A program made the translations under genes and the position numbers. A stretch of 39,714 nt of DNA from Mycobacterium sp. (GTDB lineage: Bacteria > Actinomycetota > Actinomycetes > Mycobacteriales > Mycobacteriaceae), in assembly GCA_025965895.1 (NCBI GenBank), contig JAOPWC010000029.1, positions 1-39,714 of the forward strand, given 5' to 3'. The notes under the pieces were generated by a model. That model did not search any database and had not been told where the DNA came from. It worked only from the letters and a program-made list of their open reading frames with translations. Below are positions 27,663 through 36,467 of the stretch, one piece after another. Within the stretch, counting starts at the first letter, position 1. Each line of letters opens with the position of its first letter.

Positions 27663-29687
27663 TTAGTTCCAGATCCTGACCCGGCCTTGCGGGTCGAGGA
27701 ACAACACGTCGGACTCCGTAACGTCGAACGCGTCGTAGAACGCGTCGATGTTGCGGACCACGCCGTTGGTCCGAAACTCCGGAGGGCTGTGCGGGTCGAC
27801 GGCCAGCCGCCGGACCGCCTCGGCTTCGCGTGACTTGGTGCGCCACACCTGGGCCCAGCCGAAGAACACCCGCTGCACCCCGGTCAGCCCGTCAATCACC
27901 GGCGCTTCTTCGCCACCCAGCGACAGTTGATACGCAAGCAGCGCGATGGACAGGCCGCCGAGGTCGCCGATGTTCTCGCCGACGGTGAACGCGCCATTGA
28001 CATGGTGTCCGTTGCGAAGTCCCCGTGGCGTGTAGGCCTCATACTGCTCGATCAAACTCTCTGTGCGTGAAGCGAATTCACGACGGTCCTCGTCGGTCCA
28101 CCAGTCCACCAGGTTGCCGTCGCCGTCGTACTTGGCGCCCTGGTCGTCGAAGCCGTGACCGATCTCGTGGCCGATAACGGCACCGATACCGCCGTAGTTG
28201 GCGGCGTCGTCAGCCTCCGAGGCGAAGAACGGCGGCTGCAGAATCGCTGCCGGAAAGACGATTTCGTTCATGCCGGGGTTGTAGTACGCATTGACGGTCT
28301 GCGGCGTCATGAACCATTCGTCGCGGTCGACCGGAGCGCCCAGCTTCGCAAGCTCACGGTCGTAGCCGACGGCGTAGCCGCGCCGGAAGTTGCCGTACAG
28401 GTCGCCGCGGTCGACGACAAGCTGCGAGTAGTCGCGCCACTTCGTCGGGTAACCGATCTTGGCGGTGAATTTGTCCAGCTTGGCCAGGGCGCGCTGCCGC
28501 GTCTGCGGGGTCATCCACTCGAGGCGGTTGATGCTGACCCGGTACGCCTCGCGGAGGTTGTCCACGAGCACGTCCATCCGCGCCTTGGCCTCAGGGGGGA
28601 AGTGCCGCTCGACGTACAACTTGCCCAGCGCGTCGCCCATCAGGCTTTCCACCAGCCCGACGCCGCGCTTCCACCGGTCGCGAATCTGCTCGGTGCCCGA
28701 CAGGGTGCGGCCGTAGAACGCGAAGTCCTCGGCAACCAGCTCGTCGCTCAGCAGGAGCGCGCGGGCGTGGATCAGCCGCCAGCGCAGCCAGTGCTTCCAC
28801 ACGCCGAGCTCTTCGCCCGCCCACAGAGCGGCGAACGCGGTCAGGTAGTCGGGCTGGCGGACGACGAGCTCGTCGGCTGTTTCCGGCGATGTTCCCAACG
28901 CCGTGATCCAGCCGGACCAGTCGAAGCCGGGCGCTTCGTCGGGCAGCTCGGCGAACCGCCGCAGGTTGTAGGTGAGGTCGGCGTCGCGGCGTTTGACCAC
29001 GTCCCAGTGCGACGCGGCCAACCTGCTCTCCAGCGCGACGATCCGCGCAGCGGTTGCGGCGTAGTCCTCGGGGCTGCCGCCGTAGACCAGCGCGAACATC
29101 GCCGCGATGTGCCCGGGGTAAGCGGCCAGGATCTCGGCGTGCTGCTCGTCGCGGTAGTAGGACTCGTCGGGCAGCCCGAGCCCGGACTGGTTGACGTGCA
29201 GCAGGTAGCGGGTCGAGTTCTTCGAATCGGTGTCGACGTACACGCCGGCGCCGCCACCGACGCCAGTGCGCTGCAGCCGGCCGAGCAGCCTCGCCAGCGC
29301 GGTGGCGTCCTCGGCTGCGTCAACATCGGCCAGCTCGTTCAACAGCGGCTGCACGCCGATCCGCGACACGGCGTCGGTATCCATGAAGCTGGCGTAGAGG
29401 TCGCCGATGCGCCGCTGGTCGGTTCCGCTCGGCGCGCCGGCGTCGGCGGCCTCGATGATGAGGTCGCGGACCTGCTCTTCTGCCAGGTCGAAAAGCGACC
29501 GGAATGCCCCGTCGGCGGCCCGGTCGGCCGGGATCTCGTATTCGGCCAACCAGCGCCCGTTGACGTGGCCGAACAGGTCATCCTGTGGACGCGCCTGCGT
29601 GTCGACATAACCGAGATCGATGCCGGAGCGCACTCCGGAGGGCCGCGTCCCGGAGGGCCGCGTTTCAGAGGGGGTAGATGCTGTCAC
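27663..29687 (-). CDS. zmp1: M13 (neprilysin-like) zinc metalloprotease Zmp1
   Basis: A 674-residue M13 endopeptidase, full length against Rv0198c (663 aa). Substrate-binding NAYYN is at 466-470, the zinc site HEIGH at 507-511, and the third ligand E571 lies in GENIGDLGG; the C-terminus ends VRIWN. Zmp1 acts extracytoplasmically or is released, and in Mtb it affects phagosome and inflammasome responses; in an environmental species it may process cell-surface proteins. The start GTG 29687 has GGAAGG about 8 nt upstream. The N-terminus carries RPSGTRPSGV from a 15-nt duplication not expected from the Mtb protein. Confidence 0.94.
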   Translation of the reverse strand: MTASTPSETRPSGTRPSGVRSGIDLGYVDTQARPQDDLFGHVNGRWLAEYEIPADRAADGAFRSLFDLAEEQVRDLIIEAADAGAPSGTDQRRIGDLYASFMDTDAVSRIGVQPLLNELADVDAAEDATALARLLGRLQRTGVGGGAGVYVDTDSKNSTRYLLHVNQSGLGLPDESYYRDEQHAEILAAYPGHIAAMFALVYGGSPEDYAATAARIVALESRLAASHWDVVKRRDADLTYNLRRFAELPDEAPGFDWSGWITALGTSPETADELVVRQPDYLTAFAALWAGEELGVWKHWLRWRLIHARALLLSDELVAEDFAFYGRTLSGTEQIRDRWKRGVGLVESLMGDALGKLYVERHFPPEAKARMDVLVDNLREAYRVSINRLEWMTPQTRQRALAKLDKFTAKIGYPTKWRDYSQLVVDRGDLYGNFRRGYAVGYDRELAKLGAPVDRDEWFMTPQTVNAYYNPGMNEIVFPAAILQPPFFASEADDAANYGGIGAVIGHEIGHGFDDQGAKYDGDGNLVDWWTDEDRREFASRTESLIEQYEAYTPRGLRNGHHVNGAFTVGENIGDLGGLSIALLAYQLSLGGEEAPVIDGLTGVQRVFFGWAQVWRTKSREAEAVRRLAVDPHSPPEFRTNGVVRNIDAFYDAFDVTESDVLFLDPQGRVRIWN

Positions 29688-29766
29688 CCTGCCATCCTTC
29701 CACGCGTTCAGGGGGGCTTTCCCCCGCCGCGCTGCGCAAGCTGGACACCCGGTTAGTTGGTGTGGG

Positions 29767-29772
29767 TAACCT
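29767..29772 (+). promoter_or_regulatory. -10 element for a leaderless omamA-omamB transcript
   Basis: TAACCT lies 7 nt before GTG 29780, with no ribosome binding site in between. The 92 bp separating this gene from zmp1 thus contains both divergent promoters. Confidence 0.5.
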
Positions 29773-29779
29773 TGCCTGC

Positions 29780-30406
29780 GTGCCCGAGGGGGAACCCAGC
29801 GGGACGGCTGAACAAAAGCCGCCCGTTTCCACGCCCGAGACCACCAGAGCCAACGAACCAGGGCCGGTGTTCTCCGCTTTCGGCATCGCGTCGGCCGTGC
29901 TCGGTCTGCTCTCGGTGGCCGCGATAGTGCTGGCCGCGATGATGTGGTCGAGCCACCGGGAGACCACGGACACGCTCAGCTACCAGGTCCGCGCCGCGCA
30001 GGCCGCTGTCGACTGGACCGGGGTGCTGATCAACCTGAACAAGGACAACGTCGACAGCAGCCTGCAGAAGCTGCATGACGGCACGGTGGGGGTGCTCAAC
30101 AACGACTTCGAGTCCACGATGCAGCCGTACCGCTCCATCATCCAGAGGCTGCAGTCCAAGACCACCGGCCAGATCAACTCCGTGTCGATCGAGGCGCTTC
30201 ACCACAACCTCGACGCCCAGCCCACAGGGCCGCCGCCGCCACCCGTGCAGGACTTCGCGTCGCGCACCGACACCGTGTTGATCGTCGCCACCTCGGTCAG
30301 CCAAAACACCGGCGCCCAACCACAGACCGTCCACTGGAATCTGCGGCTCGGGGTTTCCGAGGTCAACGGCAAGCTGCTGATCTCCCGCTTGGAGCCGATC
30401 CATTGA
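29780..30406 (+). CDS. omamA: Orphan Mce-associated membrane protein OmamA (Rv0199)
   Basis: A 208-residue protein with a polar N-terminus, one membrane helix (about 34-56) and a Mce-associated extracytoplasmic domain (AAQAAVDWTGVLINLNKDNVDSSLQKLHDGTVG...). It lies outside an mce operon, beside zmp1, as Rv0199 does. OmamA supports the stability and lipid uptake of Mce importers in Mtb. GTG 29780 is selected for its leaderless -10; the Mtb protein is annotated about ten residues longer. It overlaps the next gene as TTGA. Confidence 0.85.
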   Translation: MPEGEPSGTAEQKPPVSTPETTRANEPGPVFSAFGIASAVLGLLSVAAIVLAAMMWSSHRETTDTLSYQVRAAQAAVDWTGVLINLNKDNVDSSLQKLHDGTVGVLNNDFESTMQPYRSIIQRLQSKTTGQINSVSIEALHHNLDAQPTGPPPPPVQDFASRTDTVLIVATSVSQNTGAQPQTVHWNLRLGVSEVNGKLLISRLEPIH

Positions 30407-31119
30407 GGAACGCCCTGCGGGTCCTCGCCTTCGACATCGCCGCGCCGCTCGCCGCGATCGCGGCGCTGCTGCTGATCGGCGTCGCCCTGGACTGGCGGGT
30501 GTGGTGGGTGGCCGTGTGCTCGGTGCTGTGCCTGCTCATCGTCGAAGGCATGGTGGTCGATTTCGTGCTGCTGCGTCGCGACGGGGTGACGGTCGGCACG
30601 GATGACGACGGCCCGGGTTTGCGGTTGGCGGTGGTGGGGCTCGCCACCGCCGCGCTGGTGGCCGCCGTGCTCGTCGGCTACGCCGAGTGGACCGTGCCGG
30701 ACAACGAACGCGAGTCCAACATGGCCGAAGTGGTGCGCCTGTCCACCAATGTGACCGAGGCCACCGCCACATTCACCCCGCAAGACCCGACGTCGTCCAT
30801 AGACCGGGCCGCGGCGCTGATGGTTCCCGAGCAGGCCGACGCGTACCGCAAGGCGTTCGCGAAGACCGCCGCGGATCTCGCCGCGAAAAATATCTCCGCC
30901 CAGGCGAATACCGTCTCGGCGGGTGTGGAGGCGATCAGCCCTGAGGCGGCGAGCGTGGCCGTGGTCATGCGGGCCACCCAGACGACACCGAACTCTCCGC
31001 CCGACCGGGCGATTCTCGCGCTCCGGGTCACGCTGACCAAGCCGAACGGGCAGTGGAAGGTTTTCGATGTGGCGCCGATCAACCCGCCGCCGGCCAATCA
31101 GGGCCAGCCGCAAAGCTAG
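30403..31119 (+). CDS. omamB: Orphan Mce-associated membrane protein OmamB (Rv0200)
   Basis: A 238-residue protein with two N-terminal helices (about 8-28 and 31-55), a third at about 75-95 and a C-terminal Mce-associated domain ending in VTLTKPNGQWKVFDVAPI. The start TTG 30403 overlaps the omamA stop by 4 nt. Rv0200 occupies the same place in Mtb (229 aa) and works with OmamA and LucA in fatty acid and cholesterol import. The 237 bp after it hold nothing I can identify. Confidence 0.84.
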   Translation: MRNALRVLAFDIAAPLAAIAALLLIGVALDWRVWWVAVCSVLCLLIVEGMVVDFVLLRRDGVTVGTDDDGPGLRLAVVGLATAALVAAVLVGYAEWTVPDNERESNMAEVVRLSTNVTEATATFTPQDPTSSIDRAAALMVPEQADAYRKAFAKTAADLAAKNISAQANTVSAGVEAISPEAASVAVVMRATQTTPNSPPDRAILALRVTLTKPNGQWKVFDVAPINPPPANQGQPQS

Positions 31120-31356
31120 CAGCGCCATCCGCTCCGGTGCCGGAAGGCCCTGCTGAACCGCTGAAGATCCGCGTAAGCCACCGGCTTTTCTCGGCCCATT
31201 TTCAGCCAGGGCCTCGATAGTGAGATTAATTCTTGGCCGCCGTGGGATCGGCAATGGGCTCCGATCCCGACCGGACCAGGAGCCACGACCGCAGCTTGCC
31301 GCCAGTACAACCAGCAACTGTCCCAACGACTGGATCTCGGCTTCCTGTATCGGCGA

Positions 31357-31776
31357 TCAACACAGGCGGGCGTGCTCGACCTTCAGGCAACGGTCCATCA
31401 CTACCCGCATCCCGGCCGCTTCGGCGTCGCGGGCCAACTGCTCATCCCACAGACCCTGTTGCAGCCACAGGGTTTTCGCGGCCACGGCGATCGCGTCGTC
31501 GAGTACGGACCGTAGCTGATCCTGGCGGCGGAAGACGTCGACCATGTCCGGCACCACCGGCAGGTCACGCAGGCTGGGATAGACCGGTCTTCCGTCGAGT
31601 TCGGTGATCATCGGGTTGACGAGATACAGGTCGTACTCGGTGGCAGAGGCCAGGTAGGCGTAGACGTCGTTACTCGGCCGAGCAGGGTTTGGCGACACCC
31701 CGACGACGGCGATGGAGTTGGTGTCGCGAAGGATGCTGCGCACGGCGTCGGCATCGGGCTCAGTCCATGAGGTCAT
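31357..31776 (-). CDS. CoA-binding (YccU-type) protein
   Basis: A 139-residue single Rossmann-fold protein of the CoA-binding family: IAVVGVSPNPARPS (22-35) is the nucleotide loop, followed by YLVNPMITELDGRPVYPSLRDLP and the conserved end TLWLQQGLWDEQLARDAEAAGMRVVMDRCLKVEH. Such proteins bind CoA-like ligands; the role is unclear. ATG 31776 is favoured because GAGAAT sits 6 nt upstream; GTG 31797 would add seven residues. Confidence 0.85.
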   Translation of the reverse strand: MTSWTEPDADAVRSILRDTNSIAVVGVSPNPARPSNDVYAYLASATEYDLYLVNPMITELDGRPVYPSLRDLPVVPDMVDVFRRQDQLRSVLDDAIAVAAKTLWLQQGLWDEQLARDAEAAGMRVVMDRCLKVEHARLC

Positions 31777-31842
31777 GACGCCATTCTCGTCAGTCACTGG
31801 ACTTCGAGGGGGATGACCCCCGAGGGCCTCGACCGGCCTCGA

Positions 31843-32616
31843 TCATCTGCTGCGCTGGACGGAGCGCGTGGCGACAACGATCTGACGGCCCCACGGCTGC
31901 TTGTGAAGCCGCACGTCGATGGCCGGGTCAGCGTATGCGGCCAATGCCCGCATCGCGGAGGGACTGTAGGCGCGCAGTGAGCTGATGATGGCCTCATGGG
32001 CGAACGGATGCAGGGCGGTGAGGGGCAATAACGGCGCTAACTGTGCGATGTGCTGGACCGACGGCGGGCGGGGCAGGTCAATGATGAGCAGCTTCTCGGC
32101 GACCCGGGTGCCCTCGGCGAAGACTCGCCAGGCCAATGCCGGCGGCAAGTGGTGAAACGACTGGGCGAACACCACCAGATCGAAATAGCCCTCGGGGGCG
32201 TCGATCTCGGTCGCGTCCATCACGCGCACCGTCGCCCGCGGGTGCCGGCCCAGGTCCCCGGCGGCGATGTTGGCCACCGAGGTCGGATCGAGATCGGTGA
32301 CCGTGACCTCGGCGGTGGGATGCCGTTCGAGCAGCTTGCGTGATAGCCCGCCGTGACCCGAGCCCAATTCCAGAATCTTCGGGTCCGCGACGTCGGCAAC
32401 CTGGTCGAGCGCCAGCAGGGCGAACTTCTCATGGTCCTTCAACAGGCTGCCTAGACGGTCGAGGGCGCCGACGACCTGGCGCTTGATCCGGTCATCGACG
32501 TCGTCGCGGTCCAGGTACTCCAGCCGATTTGTCTGCAGCAGCCGATCCAGCCACGACGCATACGGGCCGCCCCGCGGCATCCGGTCGATATTCATCGCTT
32601 CCCGGTCAATGCGCAT
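31843..32616 (-). CDS. Class I SAM-dependent methyltransferase
   Basis: A 257-residue methyltransferase with SAM motif I ILELGSGHGG (81-90), the acidic end of strand 2 VTDLDP (106-111) and FDLVVFAQSFHHLPP (145-159). The fold is that of small-molecule methyltransferases, and the last 70 residues may bind substrate. ATG 32616 has GGAGAG 5 nt upstream, so the longer frame to 32706 is not used. No substrate can be assigned. Confidence 0.85.
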   Translation of the reverse strand: MRIDREAMNIDRMPRGGPYASWLDRLLQTNRLEYLDRDDVDDRIKRQVVGALDRLGSLLKDHEKFALLALDQVADVADPKILELGSGHGGLSRKLLERHPTAEVTVTDLDPTSVANIAAGDLGRHPRATVRVMDATEIDAPEGYFDLVVFAQSFHHLPPALAWRVFAEGTRVAEKLLIIDLPRPPSVQHIAQLAPLLPLTALHPFAHEAIISSLRAYSPSAMRALAAYADPAIDVRLHKQPWGRQIVVATRSVQRSR

Positions 32617-32762
32617 CCCAACTCTCCGATCACAGTGTCCGCCCTCGACACACCTGCCACCGTCACATCCCGGCGACCCCAAGTCGCTACCGCTGACGGC
32701 CATCAAACGCTTCCCGCCACCGGCAATCTCGGCTTACCCGCCAGCTGCAAAATGACTCTGAG

Positions 32763-32981
32763 CTACCGTTCGCTGTCCAGCGTCGCCATTTGTGTGGCGT
32801 CGGAGCGGTCCCCGGCGGCCGAGCCTTTCGGTACCGCGGATTCGATTGCCGCTTCTGCGATCGAAATCCCGAGTTCGGATGCGACTGCGCGCAGCTTCTC
32901 CACCAGAGCGAGATTGCGGTCGAGGTTGTCCCCGTTGAATCGCGGGTTGCGAACGGTTGTGCCAACTTGATCGCTGATCAC
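32763..32981 (-). pseudogene. Aldo/keto reductase C-terminal remnant
   Basis: The frame gives the known end of aldo/keto reductases: NPRFNGDNLDRNLALVEKL (12-30), RAVASELGISIA (31-42), then directly ESAVPKGSAAGDRSD and MATLDSER. In intact enzymes about 45 residues (the WVLAQ...PIPG segment that binds NADPH) lie between the last two parts, so there is an in-frame deletion, and the whole N-terminal barrel is missing too. The stop is TAG at 32765-32763. It is a dead fragment unless a short peptide is made. Confidence 0.7.
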
Positions 32982-33269
32982 CGAGATACCCCGCTGATCG
33001 GCTTGCCTGCCCTGCGCGACGCAAAGAACCGCCGATCGTGGAAGCGCTTCAACCCCGCTGGTGGGGAAGCGTTGATGGGGGTCAGCGGTAACGACATGGG
33101 TTCGTCGGACCGCAATTCTGAGGGAGAAGCCGAATAGGGCCAGCCGTCAGAGGACAGCCACGATGCGAATCAGCCTCAACTTCATCACACCGGGCCGAAC
33201 GCTCTCCGGTCGATGGTGATAGTGAGCGCGGACGTTGGGCGCCATGATCCGTAGTCGGCAGGCAGAGTA

Positions 33270-33920
33270 GTGGACTGCGGCACCCAGAATGGCGGCCGCA
33301 GCGTAATCGGCGCCGCGTTTGAACTGTTGGATCATGTGGGTGCGCTGGAACCGGTGCGGCTGATCGATCTGGCGGAGGCAACCGAAATCCCGCGGCAAAC
33401 GGTGCACCGGCTGCTCAAGCAGTTGATCGAGGTGGGCGCCGTGCGCCGCGAGGGCACCCGCTATCGTCTCGGCACGAGCCTGTTGGGCTTGGGTTCTCGC
33501 GTCACGCCTGAGCGTCGCCTGCGCGTCGTCGCCCGGCGACCACTGGCCGAACTCGCCGCCGCCACCGGTGCAGCTGTGAGCCTGTCGGCCACCATCGGTG
33601 GTGAAATGGTGTACCTGGACACTATGGACGCTCGCGTTCCGCTCGGACCGGCGATGCCCGAAGCGGGCAGCCGGGTACCGCCGGGAACGGCCGCGGCGCG
33701 GGCGCACACCGAAATCGGCCGACATGCACCGATCGTGGATGCCCGTGGTGGGCTGCCAGACATTAGCTGCGTCGCCGTAGCCGTTCCGTTGGGCGGCGGG
33801 GACGTGGCCGCGGTGACCACGCTGGTCGCCGGGCACCGCCCGTCCCTTGGGTTGATGGCCGCCACCCGAGCCGTCGGCGCCCGAATCGACGGCCTACTAC
33901 GTCGGCGGCACGCCAGCTGA
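33270..33920 (+). CDS. IclR-type transcriptional regulator (short effector domain)
   Basis: A 216-residue regulator with an N-terminal winged helix (about 15-70; RLIDLAEATEIPRQTVHRLLKQL, then VRREGTRYRLG) and a C-terminal sensor domain (ATGAAVSLSATIGGEMVYLDTMDARVPLG...). IclR proteins are usually about 250 residues; the sensor here is shorter. GTG 33270 is the only reasonable start and has no clear ribosome binding site. The target genes are unknown. The 288 bp before it contain nothing recognisable. Confidence 0.75.
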   Translation: MDCGTQNGGRSVIGAAFELLDHVGALEPVRLIDLAEATEIPRQTVHRLLKQLIEVGAVRREGTRYRLGTSLLGLGSRVTPERRLRVVARRPLAELAAATGAAVSLSATIGGEMVYLDTMDARVPLGPAMPEAGSRVPPGTAAARAHTEIGRHAPIVDARGGLPDISCVAVAVPLGGGDVAAVTTLVAGHRPSLGLMAATRAVGARIDGLLRRRHAS

Positions 33921-34714
33921 ACTGAACTGCGGATTCTCACCGGCGAGCTGCCCTGCGGGCACCTGCAAACCTCGGTCAACCCAACGTAAGACGGTTGTTG
34001 ACAGCGGTTTGGTGCCGGCAATCGGCCAGCAGGTCTGAGGTGTATGTCCGGCGGGACTGTGCCCCGGCCGGGGGTGCCATGAAGCAACCAGCCCCGGGGG
34101 CACATGAACGGCGGTGTGTCCCCGTACCCCTGGGGGAAGGGACTGTTGGCCGAGCCTAGGGGCGAAAGACCCTTGTCGGGAAAACCGGAACGGCCCTGGT
34201 TTTGGTGCACACGATCACGCGGTCCGGGCAGTAGGTCATCTCGTGTCTGATCTACGGCAACCAGCGGCCGCGGGAACCAGACGAGTGGACCCACGACACG
34301 CCGATGGCATTATGCATTGCCCTCGTCGACGTCGACGCGACAGGTTCCGTCACGGCCAAACCGTCGTCCGCGGGCCCTCTTGTCACACCATCCGCAAATG
34401 ACGAATGACAGTGTCCCACAATAACGCATGGCGCAGCGGGTCTGGTCGCCATCGCCGCGCTAAGCGGGTGAATACCGCACCCGGACCCGCGAAGTCATCA
34501 CCGACACCGCCGTGCTTTCAGGGAGCAGTGCTCGGCAAAACCTTCGCAATCCGCGCGTCGGCTCGAAGGCTGGTCTCTCCCAATCCACTACTACTATGGG
34601 TACAAACGTCGAACGAGTTGAACGATGGCGCGAGCGGCAAACGACAGCTGGGAATAACTGGCGTCCGGTGTGGGGGCTACCGCGACGATGGTGGCGGCGG
34701 CGCGGGTTGCGTCG
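33921..34714. other. 794-bp stretch without a convincing gene
   Basis: All open frames here are short and lack consistent third-position GC or known motifs. Visible elements are two GGGACT-containing half-dyads (34053-34058 in GGGACTGTGCCCC, and 34139-34144 in GGGACTGTTGGCC), an imperfect G/C-rich inverted repeat with arms at 34059-34067 and 34094-34103, and a short open frame (about 34248-34410) reading DEWTHDTPMALCIALVDVDATG that I cannot assign. It is probably decayed DNA between the convergent regulator and hydrolase genes. Confidence 0.5.
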
Positions 34715-35623
34715 TCACACGTGGAATCGGTAGGTGGCGTCGTCGCTGACGACGTGACCGGCGACGGGTTCGGCAAAGTGGCTTCCGATCAAGACCGTTG
34801 CGGTGTCGGCGATCTCGCGCAGAATCGCCCGCCTGGTGGCGCTGCTGGTGTACTGATCGCTGTCGGGGAGGGCGGCCCATTCGGGGTGGGCGGTCTGGCA
34901 GGGGTGATGGAAACTGTCACCCCCGATGATCGCGTCCTCGCCGCGTGACTCGATGTGCACGATCACCTGCCCGGGGGTGTGACCGGGGGCGGGCACCAGC
35001 GTCAGTCCCGGCAGGGGTTGGTGCGGGGCATCGACGATGTCGGCCAGGCCGGCGTCGATGATCGGTTTGATCGACTGGTTGTACACGTTGATCTGCGTCT
35101 GGTGGAAATGGTTGGCGAAGGTGTCCGACTCCTCAGCGGCCGCGCTGTGTTCAGCGATCGGCTCAGCGGTCACCGCCGCCGCGTGGTCGAGTTCGGTGCC
35201 GACGAACAGGTAGCGGGCGTTGGGGAAAGTCGGCGTCCAGGTGCCGTGGTCCAGATGCGTGTTCCACCCGACGTGATCGACGTGCAAATGCGTACAGATC
35301 ACGTAGTCGACGGCAGCTGGGTCAAAGCCGGCGTGTGCGAAGCGGGTGAAAAAGCCGGTGTGCCGGTGTGCCCAGGAGTCGATTACCGAGATGTCCTTGT
35401 CATCACCGACACAGGTGTCCACGACGATGAGCCTGCCGCGGTGCGCAACGACGAACGATTGCACCACAGCGCGCAGATCACCTTCGGCATCAACGAAAGC
35501 CGGTCGCAACCAGTCGATCTTGCTCAGCGCATCCGGCGTCGCGCTCGGAAGCAACGACGCCAGGTCGGGAAGATCCTGTTCGAACACCGACGTGATGACC
35601 GCGGAACCGATCTGCGCTTTCAT
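34715..35623 (-). CDS. Metallo-beta-lactamase-fold hydrolase
   Basis: A 302-residue MBL-fold enzyme with a complete dimetal site: HLHVDH (112-117), H215 (GHTPGQ), D236 (GGDSFHH) and H282 (GSHFAEP). It resembles lactonase-like MBL hydrolases (YtnP/quorum-quenching class) rather than beta-lactamases; the substrate is unknown. ATG 35623 is strongly supported by GGAGGAG with 6 nt spacing; the longer open frame to 35968 is leader sequence. It is divergent from the ACP-FAAL-PKS genes across 909 bp. Confidence 0.85.
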   Translation of the reverse strand: MKAQIGSAVITSVFEQDLPDLASLLPSATPDALSKIDWLRPAFVDAEGDLRAVVQSFVVAHRGRLIVVDTCVGDDKDISVIDSWAHRHTGFFTRFAHAGFDPAAVDYVICTHLHVDHVGWNTHLDHGTWTPTFPNARYLFVGTELDHAAAVTAEPIAEHSAAAEESDTFANHFHQTQINVYNQSIKPIIDAGLADIVDAPHQPLPGLTLVPAPGHTPGQVIVHIESRGEDAIIGGDSFHHPCQTAHPEWAALPDSDQYTSSATRRAILREIADTATVLIGSHFAEPVAGHVVSDDATYRFHV

Positions 35624-35936
35624 CAAGAACTCCTCCCAGCGTTCCCGGGCCGGTCGCAGGTAGACCCGTGCTCGTCGTCGCGCGGTCAGGGAAAGAATGC
35701 TCGTGGCGATGTTCTGCGAATCCATAAACGAGACCGCTCCGCCCGGTGACCACCACGTCGGAGTCGTGGTTCCGCTGTGGTCGCCGCCGTGCGAGTCGAG
35801 TTGTTCGGCCCAAACGGCGGAACGACGTGACAGTGCACATCGATGCGATCCTGAGGTGTCCTGTTCGTGATTCCCGTATTCGGTTACGCCGGAAGGAGTT
35901 GATCTTCCTCCCGACGACATAGCTTGCGGGACGGGC

Positions 35937-35968
35937 TTGCCCGCACCGCCGCGGGTCGGTGCGGGCAA
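35937..35968. repeat. Perfect 12-bp stem inverted repeat
   Basis: TTGCCCGCACCG at 35937-35948 and its exact complement CGGTGCGGGCAA at 35957-35968 flank an 8-nt loop. There is no T-run, so it is not a classical terminator. Confidence 0.85.
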
Positions 35969-35987
35969 CGCCGGCTGTCAGCCGGCG
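35969..35987. repeat. Adjoining perfect 9-bp inverted repeat
   Basis: CGCCGGCTG, T, CAGCCGGCG starts at the base after the preceding hairpin, making a twin-hairpin block of 51 bp. Confidence 0.85.
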
Positions 35988-36273
35988 CCTCCTCCGCACC
36001 AGAGTTTGGGTTGCTGACGAACTTACGTTGGTGCAGCTCGGCGGCGGCCGCGGTGGCAACACAAACGGGATCTACGGTGCCCCGATGTGCATGGCTGGCA
36101 CTCCTTCAACTCTGGACCCATCCCAGAGTTGACCTCTGCCGGCCCATTGGCGTCACTGCTGGCACCCATTCATGCATACCGGCTACCCGGAACCTGACCC
36201 GCTGTAGGGGTCAACTCCGGCGACCGCGTTTCTTGACCTGCAAGTGCGGTTCGACGGGACATGTGCAAGATCA

Positions 36274-36287
36274 CACTGCCGGCAGTG
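36274..36287. promoter_or_regulatory. 14-bp perfect palindrome
   Basis: CACTGCCGGCAGTG equals its own complement, as operators for dimeric regulators do. It lies 246 bp upstream of the carrier protein start. Confidence 0.45.
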
Positions 36288-36291
36288 ATCC

Positions 36292-36432
36292 GAATAGCCT
36301 GTGCGACACAGAATGACCACGGTCACAGCGACTCTGTGATCGCTTCCCGCCAGCCCCACCCCTTCGGTAGCAGCCACCCGGAAACTTCCCGGCGTGCGCC
36401 ACGAACGACTGGAATCGCCTGTGGGACAGCAG
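36292..36432 (+). repeat. Direct repeat pair GAATnGCCTGTGnGACA, 120 bp apart
   Basis: The motif occurs at 36292-36308 and 36412-36428, agreeing at all positions but the two variable ones. A TCACAG/CTGTGA inverted repeat (36323-36339) lies between the copies. Confidence 0.6.
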
Positions 36433-36448
36433 CTACGGTCGATACCGT

Positions 36449-36467
36449 GACCCAGACAATCTGGGTC
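36449..36467. promoter_or_regulatory. Operator-like palindrome before the ACP-FAAL-PKS genes
   Basis: GACCCAGACAATCTGGGTC has 8-bp perfect arms around CAA. It directly follows a -10-like TACCGT (36443-36448), so a protein bound here would cover the predicted transcription start. It is 66 bp upstream of ATG 36533. Confidence 0.55.

Noticed and set aside
28155..29756. Forward open frame of 533 codons
   Set aside because: It is the antisense shadow of zmp1, whose HEIGH and other motifs are intact; long shadows are normal at this GC content.
35624..35968. N-terminal extension of the MBL hydrolase
   Set aside because: The added residues are unlike the family, and GGAGGAG marks ATG 35623 as the start.
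33981..36031. 10-bp inverted repeat CCAACGTAAG (33981-33990) and CTTACGTTGG (36022-36031) framing the MBL region
   Set aside because: Matches of 10 bp over 2 kb are expected by chance, and no target duplication or transposase is present.
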